NCBI GenBank assembly: GCA_000961655.1
Contig: LADR01000024.1
Location: forward strand, 1-64,000
Origin: Desulfatitalea sp. BRH_c12
Lineage (GTDB): Bacteria; Desulfobacterota; Desulfobacteria; Desulfobacterales; Desulfosarcinaceae
DNA length: 64,000 nt
Direction: 5' to 3'
Shown here: one piece after another, positions 46,072 through 56,639 of the stretch
How the letters are laid out: each line of letters begins with the position of its first letter
How positions within the stretch are numbered: the first letter of the stretch is position 1
The notes under the pieces: generated by a model
Database searches by the model: none
What the model saw: the letters and a program-made list of their open reading frames with translations, nothing else
What the model was told of the DNA's origin: nothing
Program-made: the position numbers and the translations under genes

Positions 46072-46542
46072 TTACTGACCGGATGCCCGTCGTTTTATGT
46101 AGTTTGCTGCGTCCTGGCTGCCCATTTCAGCCGCTTTCGAAAAATATGCCTGAGCCTCTTCCGTGCGACCGGAGCGCATCATCAGCCATGCGCGTCCATA
46201 GTGGTAGCGGCCTTCATTCGGGCGCAGGGAAATGGCCTTGTCAATGCTGGTCAACCCCTGATCATACGCGCCCATTTCTCCCTGCGCCAAGCCGGTATCA
46301 AAATAGGCTTCCGCGTTTTGCGGGTCAAGGTTCAAGGCTTTGCCATATGCCTGAACGGCAGCAGGGAAATTGCCGTAAGTAGACAACATGCCGCCGCGAT
46401 CCATCCAATACGCGACCGTGCCTTTCTCCGTTACCGAAGGATTGTTGTATTCGGCCTGGCCTGTTTGCGCGACGGCAAGTATGATCAAGAGTCCAAACAG
46501 TACAATAAGACCGTTTCTGAAAAAAGCATTCAATGGCCGCAT
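46072..46542 (-). CDS. Exported TPR-repeat protein
   Basis: 156-residue protein with a signal peptide (hydrophobic NGLIVLFGLLIILAVAQTG, cleavage near AEY). It carries three TPR units (about 50-83, 84-117 and 118-150): YGNFPAAVQAYGKALNLDP, AEAYFDTGLAQGEMGAYDQG and GRTEEAQAYFSKAAEMGS. It should act as a periplasmic scaffold. The ATG at 46542 follows AAAGGAGC and is preferred over an ATG six codons upstream. The GerMN lipoprotein lies 60 bp downstream on the same strand, so they may be co-expressed. Confidence 0.8.
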   Translation of the reverse strand: MRPLNAFFRNGLIVLFGLLIILAVAQTGQAEYNNPSVTEKGTVAYWMDRGGMLSTYGNFPAAVQAYGKALNLDPQNAEAYFDTGLAQGEMGAYDQGLTSIDKAISLRPNEGRYHYGRAWLMMRSGRTEEAQAYFSKAAEMGSQDAANYIKRRASGQ

Positions 46543-46669
46543 AGGGTGCTCCTTTGTCATGTCCCGCGCGCGAGAGTCGCAGTCGTCCGCCTAGTGTCGC
46601 CTATCATTTTGCAAGTGGTCATCTATGATCTATATTCAACACAAACCAGTGGGCTTTGACAATAACATT

Positions 46670-47200
46670 TTAGAGGCAACCGACTTTCGGCCATTGAGAG
46701 GATTGCACTTTCAATGGGCGCATGCTTTCATACAGCGCGATGCCAACGGCGGTCGACAAATTCAGGCTGCGAATATCCGCACGGATGGGGATCTGAAACG
46801 TAACATCCTTGAAGAGCTCAGTAATTTTTTCGGGCAAGCCGCGTGACTCCGAGCCGAAAACCAGGAAGAGACGCTGCAGACGGGGGATCTGCCAGTACGT
46901 ATGCAGGCCGCACTTGGTCAACAGCGCCATTTCCTTGTCAAGCGGCTGCATCTGCCCCATAAAGGCCTCGAAACTGTCCCATACTTTCAGCGGTACTTTG
47001 GGCCAGTAGTCCAGGCCGGCCCGTTTGACCTGGCGGCTGTCCAACGAAAAGCCGAGTGGACGAATCAAGTGCAGTGTCGCGCCGGCGCCCAGGCAAGTGC
47101 GACCGATATTCCCGGTGTTCCAATGCACCTCAGGGGCAACCAGCACAACGTGGCGTTCAAACATGTGCTCATCGTTCGCGAAAGAAGGAATGGCGTTCAT
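46670..47200 (-). CDS. trmL: TrmL-type tRNA (cytidine/uridine34-2'-O)-methyltransferase
   Basis: 176-residue SPOUT methyltransferase. The N-terminus HVVLVAPEVHWNTGNIGRTC is the TrmL signature, followed by LIRPLGF, LVFGSESRGLPEKI (the AdoMet knot) and IPIRADIRSLNLSTAVGIAL. It should methylate the wobble base of tRNA-Leu isoacceptors. The ATG at 47200 overlaps the stop of the upstream zinc-ribbon gene (ATGA), so translation is coupled. It is about 15 residues longer than E. coli TrmL. Confidence 0.9.
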   Translation of the reverse strand: MNAIPSFANDEHMFERHVVLVAPEVHWNTGNIGRTCLGAGATLHLIRPLGFSLDSRQVKRAGLDYWPKVPLKVWDSFEAFMGQMQPLDKEMALLTKCGLHTYWQIPRLQRLFLVFGSESRGLPEKITELFKDVTFQIPIRADIRSLNLSTAVGIALYESMRPLKVQSSQWPKVGCL

Positions 47201-47508
47201 TGCCGGTTGCCGCAATGTGGACAATACAAGAAATGGTCATTCACGTCGGCACCGCATGCACCGCACTTTTTGCCAGACGGTGGCTGGATTGCCGGGTGTT
47301 GCGGTAGATCGCCCACGGGCTGTCGGCAGTGGCGGCAATACAGAAAAGGTTTGCCCTGCTTGATGCGGATCAGAGGAATGAAAAACAGACTGATATAGTA
47401 ATCTACCTGCTGCCTGACCGCCTGGTGTAAGCCACACTGCGGACAACGCCTTGGCGCGGAATCGATGGTCTTCGTTTTGGGTTGGGTTCCTGCGATTAAA
47501 AAAAACAT
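47197..47508 (-). CDS. Double zinc-ribbon small protein
   Basis: 103-residue protein with two pairs of zinc-binding knuckles: CPQCG with CRHC (about 22-25 and 58-61) and CGACG with CPHCG near the C-terminus. A short hydrophobic patch (YYISLFFIPLIRI, about 37-49) separates the first pair. Such proteins bind zinc and often join protein or nucleic-acid complexes. The stop overlaps the start of the TrmL-like gene by 4 bp. Function in RNA modification is suggested only by this coupling. Confidence 0.75.
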   Translation of the reverse strand: MFFLIAGTQPKTKTIDSAPRRCPQCGLHQAVRQQVDYYISLFFIPLIRIKQGKPFLYCRHCRQPVGDLPQHPAIQPPSGKKCGACGADVNDHFLYCPHCGNRQ

Positions 47509-47943
47509 GGTTGTTGCGTGCCCTGCATAGCCATTTATATATCTGAAGTTTCGGGGCGCACCCGTACGTTCACCTCGTGATGCTCGATCCCGAAAGTTGA
47601 GTAAGTGTTCTTTATGGTTGAAAACCTATGCACAGTCAATAGTCCCGAAAGTTACCGCATCCTGGCAGGGCCGTTTACGGGAAGCGCAAGGCAATTCTCC
47701 TTGGCAGTGCGGGATTGTCGGATTCTGCTGTGAGAATCATTTTTTCAATGGGCAAGGCTGGTTTCTGGATCAGGATATTAAAGTTTCTGACGATATGGCC
47801 GATTTTTTCGTTTGAATCTTTGTCGATGGGCCTTATGAAATGTCTAAGCGCTTTCGCCGCTGCCATATTGTCATTTTTTTCCATATCCTTATGTTTAAAG
47901 GCGTTTAGCAATTCTATCCTATTTATGGGCAAAGGAGCGTGCG
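47509..47943. other. Gene-free stretch upstream of ferritin
   Basis: Contains a repeat-end remnant, CCCGAAAGTTGAGTAAGTG near 47590 (also near 44386), and an AT-rich portion before ferritin. A 69-codon open frame on the minus strand from about 47675 has weak coding character and is not called. A promoter for ferritin is expected in the AT-rich part but no pair of boxes is convincing. Confidence 0.6.
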
Positions 47944-48480
47944 ATGGTTCCACAAAAATTGGCTCAGGCAATCAATGAACAAATTAAGAACGAAATGGAA
48001 TCGGCCTATTTGTACCTTTCGGCGGCTGCTTATTTTCACTCTGTCAGCCTCGATGGCATGGCGCATTGGATGCGTTGCCAGGCCCACGAGGAGACGATCC
48101 ATGCCATGAAATTCATGGATCACCTCATCGATCGAAATGCACCGGTCGCCTTGCTGGACATGGTTCAGCACAAGACCCAGTGGGCCAAACCGCTCGAAGT
48201 GTGGCGCGACGCGTATGCGCATGAACAGTTCATTACCTCTAAAATCAATGAATTGACGACCATTGCCCGGGAGGTGAAAGATTACCAGTCCGAACCGATT
48301 TTGGCCTGGTTTACCGCCGAGCAGATCGAAGAAGAGGCGACCAGTGCCAAGATCGTCGGTGAGATGGAGATGGTGGAAGGGAGTAAAAGTGCCTTGCTGA
48401 TGCTCGATCGCGAAATGGGTGTGCGTGTTTTCCCGCCCGGATCGCCTTTCGACCCCTCCGCATATGCGCAAGGCACCTGA
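47944..48480 (+). CDS. ftnA: Bacterial non-heme ferritin
   Basis: 178-residue four-helix-bundle protein that stores iron in a 24-subunit shell. The ferroxidase residues E17, E50 and H53 are visible (NEMESAYLYLSAAAYF and AHEETIHAMKF), with further conserved E in WFTAEQIEEEATSAKIV. No C-terminal extension beyond VFPPGSPFDPSAYAQGT. The ATG at 47944 follows AAAGGAGCG. It is a single gene; in an anaerobe it would buffer iron and protect against oxygen exposure. Confidence 0.93.
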   Translation: MVPQKLAQAINEQIKNEMESAYLYLSAAAYFHSVSLDGMAHWMRCQAHEETIHAMKFMDHLIDRNAPVALLDMVQHKTQWAKPLEVWRDAYAHEQFITSKINELTTIAREVKDYQSEPILAWFTAEQIEEEATSAKIVGEMEMVEGSKSALLMLDREMGVRVFPPGSPFDPSAYAQGT

Positions 48481-48597
48481 TATAGACCCCGACAGGGGCG
48501 GGGTAACCCGCCCCCTGAAACTGCACGGCCAATCCTATCGAAACTAATCAACGGCGGTAGGTCTATTTTGGCCGTTCCCACCCGCCGCCCCAGCACA

Positions 48598-48800
48598 ATG
48601 CCCCGTTCCCCGTAGGGGCGAACCTTGTTCGCCCGCGTCCGAGCGGGGACATCCTGAACAAAACGGGCCTATAAAATGCACCGGGCACCGGGCGAATACA
48701 AGGTTCACTCCGACAGCTTTGAACGACGATTTCAGATCTATTCGAATGGCGGATGTCGATTTTATACGAATATGGTTATGCAGTTCGCTCCAGTAAGACA
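48598..48800. repeat. Paired-arm intergenic repeat, copy 3, joined to a GGTTAT end
   Basis: Arms at 48612-48634 and 48691-48715 pair imperfectly. The segment 48598-48762 is co-linear with 25832-25993. Directly after it, GGTTATGCAGTTCGCTCC at 48774 starts a fragment of the second repeat family, showing the two families lie side by side. The 408-bp region between ferritin and the next gene has no other content. Confidence 0.85.
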
Positions 48801-48887
48801 CAGGTATGGGGTGTCATTTAGGCCGTTCTAAAGTATTTTAATAAAGACGGCGATATTCATGACAGCCTACGGAATTGAGGATGGAGC

Positions 48888-50720
48888 ATGTCCGATCTTA
48901 CTGACCAGGATCAAATTTTCGCCGAAATAGCATTGCAAAAGCATATGATTGCCCAGGACAAACTTGAACGTGCCTTGCTGATTCAGCGTTGCATTGCCAA
49001 CCGGACCCAAGTTTATATGCCGATCGGATCCGTGCTCGAGAAAATGGGCCTTCTCGGTAAATCAGAGATCGATCAGATTCTGGCGTTTCAAAACGTGAAT
49101 TCCTGCGAATCGGCGGACGCTGTTCCCATTGATAATGTTTTGGATACGAGTTGCATGGACGCGGTCATCGATGTCGTGGTCTCTCCCGACAAGATGTCGG
49201 CTGACATTATTCCGACCCAGGAAAATCAACCCGGCCCGCCCCTGGAGGTTGTCAAGGAACTGCTCGTCGCCTACGGGATCGCTTTCGGTATGGTGAGCGA
49301 TACGGAGTTGGATGAATACTTGAAAAAAAGTCCTTTGCCCATGACGCCTTTCACAGTGGCGCGCGGTGTACCGCCCGAGCAGGCCCAACCGCCGGAAATC
49401 CGCTACTACTTCGATACCGACCCATTGCGCATCGGCACGTTGCTCGAAGACGGCACCATGGACTGGAAAAATCGCGGAGATATTCCGCAGGTGCAGCCGG
49501 GAGACTTGCTGGCTGAAAAGGTCGGCGGGCATCCGGGACGCTCCGGGACCAATGTGCTGGACGTGGAATTGCTGCCGGCGCGGGTCAAGGCGCCGCAACT
49601 CAAATTCAGCAAAGGCGCCGAGCGGTCTGAAGACGGCCGCCAGATACTGGCCAAAGTCGCCGGAAGACCCAACATAGGCCCCGACGGCCGTATCGGCGTG
49701 TGCGCTGTATTGCCGATTGAAACCGACGTCGGCATTGAAACCGGCAATATTGAATTCGACGGCAACATCGAAGTGAATGGTGGCATTGCTGATGGGTATA
49801 CGGTCAAAGGCCGGAGTCTGAGTACGCGCGAGATTCAGAACGCCGGCATCGAACTCACTGAGAATCTGGTATGCCTTGGCGGCATCTATGGTTCCAAGAT
49901 CATCGTCGGCGGTCATCTGAAAGCAAGCCACATTCACAACAGCACCATTGAAGTAATTGGCGATTTGGTCGTGGAAAAGGAAATCTTCGGATGCACCATC
50001 ACGGTGAACGGCTGTTGCATGATTGCGGGCGGCAAGATCATCGCTTCCCAAATTGCCGCTAAAAAGGGCATCCAGGTCAAAGATATCGGCACGCCCGCCG
50101 CGCGCCCGAGCAATCTTACGGTTGGCGTCGATTTCAAATTCGAACGCGACATGCTGGCATGCAAGGGGGCGTTGGCTGAATTCGAGGATCGCCGGGCGCA
50201 AGCCACTGAGGCGTTAATGGCGCTGAAAAAGCGCATGGACCAACTGGATGCTGAATTGGGCCAGGTGGCCCAAGCGCAAGATGGCAGCATGGTCCAAAAA
50301 AGGCAGCTTGAGGAGAAACTGAAAAGTGCCGCCAAGACGCTCACTTCTGAAAATCGTGCCCGGGTCGAAGGGCTGATCGCTGATCTGGCTGCCAAGTATG
50401 ATGCCCTTGACGCACGGGTAAAGGCGATTATGGCAGAGGATGACTTTATCCGCGTGCAAGTGGCCGAGCAGTACAACAATGCCAAAAATATGGCCGAGAA
50501 GATCGAGGAAGTCAATGCACAGATCAGTGTCTTGGAAGAGGCCGCTAAAATAGACACGGGCATTCCGGTGGTCAAGGTTTCTGGGGTGATCTATTCGAAA
50601 ACGACGGTCAGCGGGCCGCATAAAAAAGTGATTATACCCCAGGAAATGTATGGGGTGCGCATTGCCGAAGTCCAGGAAGACACCAAACTGTTCCAAATGA
50701 CCATCTCCAGTCTCAAGTAG
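48888..50720 (+). CDS. FapA/DUF342 polymer-forming-type protein
   Basis: 610-residue protein of the flagellar-assembly-protein-A (DUF342) family. Residues 1-120 are an extra N-terminal domain with helical character, about 130-410 contain the FapA domain and its right-handed beta-helix (repeats such as GNIEFDGNIEVNGGIADGYT and GGIYGSKIIVGGHLKASHI), and about 425-560 a long coiled coil. Family members in Bacillus and Vibrio affect cell shape or motility regulation; biochemical role is unclear. No flagellar genes are adjacent. The ATG follows GAGGATGGAGC. Confidence 0.88.
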   Translation: MSDLTDQDQIFAEIALQKHMIAQDKLERALLIQRCIANRTQVYMPIGSVLEKMGLLGKSEIDQILAFQNVNSCESADAVPIDNVLDTSCMDAVIDVVVSPDKMSADIIPTQENQPGPPLEVVKELLVAYGIAFGMVSDTELDEYLKKSPLPMTPFTVARGVPPEQAQPPEIRYYFDTDPLRIGTLLEDGTMDWKNRGDIPQVQPGDLLAEKVGGHPGRSGTNVLDVELLPARVKAPQLKFSKGAERSEDGRQILAKVAGRPNIGPDGRIGVCAVLPIETDVGIETGNIEFDGNIEVNGGIADGYTVKGRSLSTREIQNAGIELTENLVCLGGIYGSKIIVGGHLKASHIHNSTIEVIGDLVVEKEIFGCTITVNGCCMIAGGKIIASQIAAKKGIQVKDIGTPAARPSNLTVGVDFKFERDMLACKGALAEFEDRRAQATEALMALKKRMDQLDAELGQVAQAQDGSMVQKRQLEEKLKSAAKTLTSENRARVEGLIADLAAKYDALDARVKAIMAEDDFIRVQVAEQYNNAKNMAEKIEEVNAQISVLEEAAKIDTGIPVVKVSGVIYSKTTVSGPHKKVIIPQEMYGVRIAEVQEDTKLFQMTISSLK

Positions 50721-50846
50721 CCGGCAATCTGATGCCCGCAGCGTCCACTGCGAAAATCCGGGTTTGGCCATCTCGTACGGTGGCGGTGGCGTTTCGATAG
50801 CCTGTGCTTTGGAGGTGGGATAGTCCGTTCGCCCTTACGATAAAAA

Positions 50847-50876
50847 ACGCCCGCTCCATAGAAGGGAGCGGGCGTT
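50847..50876 (-). terminator. Rho-independent terminator of groESL
   Basis: A perfect 12-bp stem, AACGCCCGCTCC (50847-50858) with GGAGCGGGCGTT (50865-50876), lies 78 bp after the groL stop; on the minus strand the stem is followed by TTTTTAT. It is the strongest terminator in the window. Confidence 0.85.
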
Positions 50877-50953
50877 TCAGTGACGGCAAACTTCAATTCA
50901 CCCGCAGGCCTGCGTTCCACCCTCACCGGGCGAGCGGGCCAACGGGTGAACGC

Positions 50954-52612
<1,659 letters not shown>

Positions 52613-52900
52613 CTATTCCAGAATTCCCAGAATGTCATCTTCGCGCATAAAAATATGTTCCACGCCGTCTATTTTGATCTCGCTGCCGGCATATTTTGAA
52701 AACAGCACCCGATCGCCTGCCTTGACTTCCAGCGCCGTGCGTTTGCCGTCATCGCCCATCTTGCCCGAGCCCACGGAAATCACTTTGCCTTCCTGGGGTT
52801 TTTCTTTGGCTGTGTCAGGAATGATGATGCCGCCGGCCGTTTTTTGTTCTTCCGCCACGCGCAACACCAGAACCCGGTCGTTCATCGGTTTGATCTTCAT
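52613..52900 (-). CDS. groS: Co-chaperonin GroES
   Basis: 95-residue 10-kDa lid of Gro[22 protein letters not shown] at the N-terminus, the mobile loop [18 protein letters not shown] at about 22-39 and [17 protein letters not shown] are the family markers. The ATG at 52900 follows AGGAGG. First gene of the groESL operon; a good promoter match lies about 210 bp upstream, and no complete CIRCE operator was found in the leader. Confidence 0.97.
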   Translation of the reverse strand: MKIKPMNDRVLVLRVAEEQKTAGGIIIPDTAKEKPQEGKVISVGSGKMGDDGKRTALEVKAGDRVLFSKYAGSEIKIDGVEHIFMREDDILGILE

Positions 52901-53110
52901 TTTTCTTCACCTCCTGGGGACTGCCTCCGGTTCAGTGGCGTGCCATCCGGATATATGGCAGAGCACTCTACCCGAAGGCCATTTTAAGTTTCGGTCAATC
53001 TGCATAAGGAAAAAGGCCAAGAATGTGAGTGGCCGCGTCTGACATCCCTTTTCCAGCCGCATAGCGTGTCCGTGAAACGTGAAGCTATTCGGCCGTTCAT
53101 TCGCGGCGTG

Positions 53111-53138
53111 ATTTTAAGCACCGTTTAAGCCTTGTCAA
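53111..53138 (-). promoter_or_regulatory. Promoter for groESL
   Basis: On the minus strand TTGACA (53133-53138) and TAAAAT (53111-53116) are separated by 16 bp. The start would be near 53103, leaving a leader of about 200 nt before groS. The 494-bp region 52901-53393 otherwise holds no gene. Confidence 0.6.
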
Positions 53139-53393
53139 GAAACCCCATTACGGATTAGATAAGGAAAATTATGTTCTGGAATCAGGTGCGTAGAGAGGTA
53201 TAGAATCGCCGCCTTAAAATCAGTGCCCGATCGGCCTCAATGAAGAATGGGTTTGCAAGGATTAAAAACATGACCCGGGGGGCACCGTGGACGGCGCTCC
53301 CTCGATACGCCAGGGTATTTATCTGAATTTTGGCAGTCAATGAATCGGTGTGGGATCCAAATGCGCGACCGATGTAATTGTACAGGAGATTTT

Positions 53394-54506
53394 ATGATCG
53401 TAGGTATTCTCAAAGAGATCAAAACGGAAGAGAACCGGGTCGCTATGACGCCGGCAGGCGTCGAAATGGTAAAACAGAGCGGCCACACGGTTCTGGTCGA
53501 AAGTAATGCCGGCACGGCCAGCGGGTTTGTCGATGAAGACTACCTGCAGTCCGGTGCCGAGATGGTCGGCGCGGCCGCCGCTATCTACAAGCGCGCCGAC
53601 ATGGTCATGCATGTCAAAGAGCCGCTGCCCGAGGAATATGATCTGATCCGACGCGATCAGATCGTGTTCACGTATCTGCACCTGGCGGCCAACGAGACCC
53701 TGACAAGCGCCCTGATCAAGGCCGGTTCGGTCAACATTGCCTATGAGACGATCCAAAAGCCGGACGGGAGCTTGCCGTTGCTGACGCCCATGAGCGAAGT
53801 GGCCGGACGGATGTCTGTGCAGCAGGCCGCCAAATATCTGGAAATGGCATACGGCGGCCGTGGTGTGCTGCTGGGTGGCGTGCCGGGTGTGGCGCCCGCC
53901 ACGGTGCTGGTGATCGGTGGCGGCGTCGTTGGGATGCACGCGGCCAAAATGGCCTGCGGTCTGGGAGCCCAAGTCTATCTGCTGGAAAAAAGCCTTCAGC
54001 GGCTGCGCTATCTCTCCGATATCATGCCGGCCAACTGCTTTTTGCTGGCGCCCAACCCGGCCACCTTGCGGCAATTGGTGCAAGCGGCGGATGTCGTCAT
54101 TGGCGCGGTCTTGATTCCTGGCGCCAAGGCGCCCCACCTGATCACGCGTGACATGCTCAAAACCATGAAAAAGGGTTCGGTTCTGGTGGATGTGGCCATC
54201 GACCAGGGCGGCTGCTTCGAGTCGTCCCGGCCGACCACGCATGCCGATCCCATCTACATCGAAGAGGGCATTGTTCATTATACGGTGGCCAACATGCCCG
54301 GTGCGCTGGCTAAAACCAGTACCCTGGCCCTGACCAACGCCACCTTGCCGTATGCCCTGGAGTTGGCTGACAAGGGCTGGCGGCGGGCCTTTCAGGAGAA
54401 CCCCAGTATGCAGTTGGGTGCCAATGTCGTTCAGGGGCAGGTGACCTGTAGGGGTGTGGCCGAAGCTTTCGGTTTGGCGTATACGCCCGTGGATCAGATG
54501 CTATGA
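53394..54506 (+). CDS. ald: Alanine dehydrogenase
   Basis: 370-residue NAD enzyme that interconverts L-alanine with pyruvate and ammonia. Catalytic residues R15, K75 and H96 are in place (EENRVAMTPAG, HVKEPLPEE and YLHLAAN), and the NAD-binding loop is VLVIGGGVVGMHAAKMACGLG (near 168). Length equals the family norm. The ATG at 53394 follows AGGAGATTTT. It overlaps alr by 4 bp (ATGA), giving a two-gene alanine operon. Confidence 0.95.
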   Translation: MIVGILKEIKTEENRVAMTPAGVEMVKQSGHTVLVESNAGTASGFVDEDYLQSGAEMVGAAAAIYKRADMVMHVKEPLPEEYDLIRRDQIVFTYLHLAANETLTSALIKAGSVNIAYETIQKPDGSLPLLTPMSEVAGRMSVQQAAKYLEMAYGGRGVLLGGVPGVAPATVLVIGGGVVGMHAAKMACGLGAQVYLLEKSLQRLRYLSDIMPANCFLLAPNPATLRQLVQAADVVIGAVLIPGAKAPHLITRDMLKTMKKGSVLVDVAIDQGGCFESSRPTTHADPIYIEEGIVHYTVANMPGALAKTSTLALTNATLPYALELADKGWRRAFQENPSMQLGANVVQGQVTCRGVAEAFGLAYTPVDQML

Positions 54507-55657
54507 ATGGATTCCCGCTATGGGCCGAGATCGATTTGGCCGCGATCGCCCACAATGTCCGGGAACTGCGCCGCATCACCCGGCCATCGGCGCGCCTGCT
54601 GGTGGCGGTCAAGGCCAACGGCTATGGCCACGGGGCCGAACAGGTGGCCCGCACCGCCTTGCGGCATGGCGCCACCGATCTGGGTGTTGCCCGCATCTCG
54701 GAAGGCATCGCTCTGCGCCGGGCCGGAATATCGGCCCCGATTCTTATTTTTGGCTACACACCGGCCGATTGCGTAAGCGACTTGTTGGTCCACCAACTCG
54801 TCCCGACCGTCTCTTGCCTGCAAAACGCGCGTGACCTGAACGCCGCCGCGGCCCAAGGCGGCCGCCGGCTGCCGGTCCATATCAAGATTGATACGGGCAT
54901 GGGCCGCCTGGGGTTTGCCTGCGATGGGCTGGGTGGTCAAGAACCCGGACAGGCGCAGCAGGCAATCCGGGAAATGGCCCGCATGCCGCACTTGACCCTG
55001 GAGGGCATTTTTACCCATTTCGCCGGGGCGGACCAGGCCGATCTGCGCCACGCCGCCCGACAATACGCGCTTTTCACGCACCTGACGGCCACGCTGGCGG
55101 CTGACGGTTTCCATTTCGCCCTGCGGCATGCCGCCAACAGCGGCGCCATCCTGCAGATGCCCGACACGCACCTGGATATGGTCCGCGCCGGTATTGCCGT
55201 GTATGGCCTTTATCCTTCACCGGAAGTGGATCGCGCCATTATCGCCCTGAAACCCGCTTTGGCCCTCAAAGCCAATATTGTCCATCTCAAACAGGTGCCT
55301 GCTGAAACCTGCATCAGCTATGGCTGCACATATCGGACGTCTCGGCCGACCACCATTGCCACGGTGCCGGTGGGGTATGCCGACGGCTACCGCCGCGGCC
55401 TCTCTAACATCGGTTATATGCTGGTGGCCGGACGGCCGGCACGGATCGTCGGCCGTGTCTGCATGGATCTGACCATGATCGACGTAGGCATCGATTCGCA
55501 GGCCCGCGTTGGCGACGAAGTGGTCCTGATCGGGAGCCAGCAGGGGACCGTGATCAGCGCCGAGGAGATGGCCGCCACGTTGGGGACCATCCACTACGAA
55601 GTGGTCGCGGCGCTCACTGAACGGGTGCCCAGGGTATTTCTGAATGAATCAGCGTAA
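54503..55657 (+). CDS. alr: Alanine racemase
   Basis: 384-residue PLP enzyme that makes D-alanine for peptidoglycan. The PLP lysine is K37 in VAVKANGYGHGAEQVARTAL; the second catalytic Tyr lies in CISYGCTYR (about 272-280), with TVPVGYADGYRRGLSNIGY and RVCMDLTMIDV downstream. Normal length. Coupled to ald, so the pair could degrade either enantiomer of alanine as well as supply D-alanine. Confidence 0.96.
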   Translation: MNGFPLWAEIDLAAIAHNVRELRRITRPSARLLVAVKANGYGHGAEQVARTALRHGATDLGVARISEGIALRRAGISAPILIFGYTPADCVSDLLVHQLVPTVSCLQNARDLNAAAAQGGRRLPVHIKIDTGMGRLGFACDGLGGQEPGQAQQAIREMARMPHLTLEGIFTHFAGADQADLRHAARQYALFTHLTATLAADGFHFALRHAANSGAILQMPDTHLDMVRAGIAVYGLYPSPEVDRAIIALKPALALKANIVHLKQVPAETCISYGCTYRTSRPTTIATVPVGYADGYRRGLSNIGYMLVAGRPARIVGRVCMDLTMIDVGIDSQARVGDEVVLIGSQQGTVISAEEMAATLGTIHYEVVAALTERVPRVFLNESA

Positions 55658-55673
55658 GGTTAATTACAAATCT

Positions 55674-55957
55674 GGTTATCCACTTCGGTCAAGTGAGTAC
55701 GGGCGTGGGGTGCTGTAGGGAAACCCCGGCTCACCTCATCCGTGCCATCTGGAAAGTGGTATCAAAAGAATGCACGTAAAAGCGTTCATCGTGGGAATGG
55801 ACGATACCAGCTCCCCGTTTCACGCTACAGCTTGAATGAATATTCTTGAACGATTCGAACGGCAGATGTCGATTTTTACGGATTAAGTGAGGCTAAAGGC
55901 AGGCGGGACAGGCCGCTAAATCGCTTTATGGCCCGCCCCGCTGCGGGGGCGGGCCAT
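55674..55957. repeat. Intergenic repeat with strong hairpin between alr and the OmpA gene
   Basis: Left end GGTTATCCACTTCGGTC (55674) belongs to the dispersed family; 55768-55830 resembles the 22.4 and 43.3 kb units; GATTCGAACGGCAGATGTCG near 55855 matches the tails of the paired-arm repeats. At the right a perfect 12-bp stem, ATGGCCCGCCCC (55928-55939) with 55946-55957, may end transcription of either neighbour. Confidence 0.85.
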
Positions 55958-55967
55958 GTGAATGGTT

Positions 55968-56639
55968 TTATTGGGTGAGCGGGATGATCTGCAAGGTGAC
56001 GCGCCGGTTTTGAGCACGGCCCTCGGGCGTGTTGTTGGAGGCAATCGGTTGGTTTTTTCCATAGCCGGCAATGAGCAGTCGCGCGGGCAGAACGCCTTGA
56101 CCTGCCAAATACTCGGCCACACTGCGGGCACGGCGTTCGGATAGCTGTTGATTGTACGAATCCGATCCCACGCTGTCGGTATGGCCGATAATGTCAATGG
56201 AGGTTTTCTTGTACTCGTTGAGAACGAGAACGACCGAATCGAGTGCTGAGTAAAAACTGGCATTGATGTCGGACGAATCGGTTTTGAAGGTGACATTGCC
56301 GGGCATATTGAGGATGATCTGATCGCCCGAGCGTGTGACGCTCACGCCCGAATTGCTCAGACGCTCGCGTAACTTGGCTTCCTGGACATCCATGTAATAA
56401 CCTACGCCGCCGCCGGCCAGGGCGCCGACGCCCGCGCCAATCAGGGCATTGCGCTGCCGATGTTTGTGATTGGTCGTGATCATGCCGATGGCCGCCCCAC
56501 CTAGCGCCCCGATGCCGGTGCCAATGGCCGCTTTGCTGACTTGCTTTTCCTGTGTGTATGGATTGACTGTGCTGCATGCGGAGAAGACAAATAGCGCCAA
56601 TGTCAACAGGATGATGGGTTTCAAGTTTCTTCGAATCAT
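55968..56639 (-). CDS. OmpA-family lipoprotein with glycine-zipper segment
   Basis: 223-residue outer-membrane lipoprotein. The signal peptide ends FSAC (Cys near 22). Residues 36-82 contain a Gly/Ala zipper (GTGIGALGGAAIGMITTN and GAGVGALAGGGVGYYMD). The C-terminal OmpA domain (about 105-220) binds peptidoglycan: IGHTDSVGSDSYNQQLSERR and RLLIAGYGKNQPIASN, ending QNRRVTLQIIPL. The ATG overlaps the hisA stop by 4 bp and has AAAGGAGG 8 bp upstream. Confidence 0.92.
   Translation of the reverse strand: MIRRNLKPIILLTLALFVFSACSTVNPYTQEKQVSKAAIGTGIGALGGAAIGMITTNHKHRQRNALIGAGVGALAGGGVGYYMDVQEAKLRERLSNSGVSVTRSGDQIILNMPGNVTFKTDSSDINASFYSALDSVVLVLNEYKKTSIDIIGHTDSVGSDSYNQQLSERRARSVAEYLAGQGVLPARLLIAGYGKNQPIASNNTPEGRAQNRRVTLQIIPLTQ

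Noticed and set aside
47675-47971. Minus-strand small gene before ferritin
   Set aside because: Its first part overlaps the ferritin start and binding site, and the rest has weak coding character and no recognisable similarity.
49062-50201. 379-codon antisense frame inside the FapA-like gene
   Set aside because: Antisense to a clear beta-helix protein, no start signals and no recognisable domain.
52901-53000. Possible CIRCE operator in the groES leader
   Set aside because: Only the right half (GAGTGCTCT on the minus strand, near 52960) resembles CIRCE; the expected left half nine bases away does not match, so no HrcA site is claimed.
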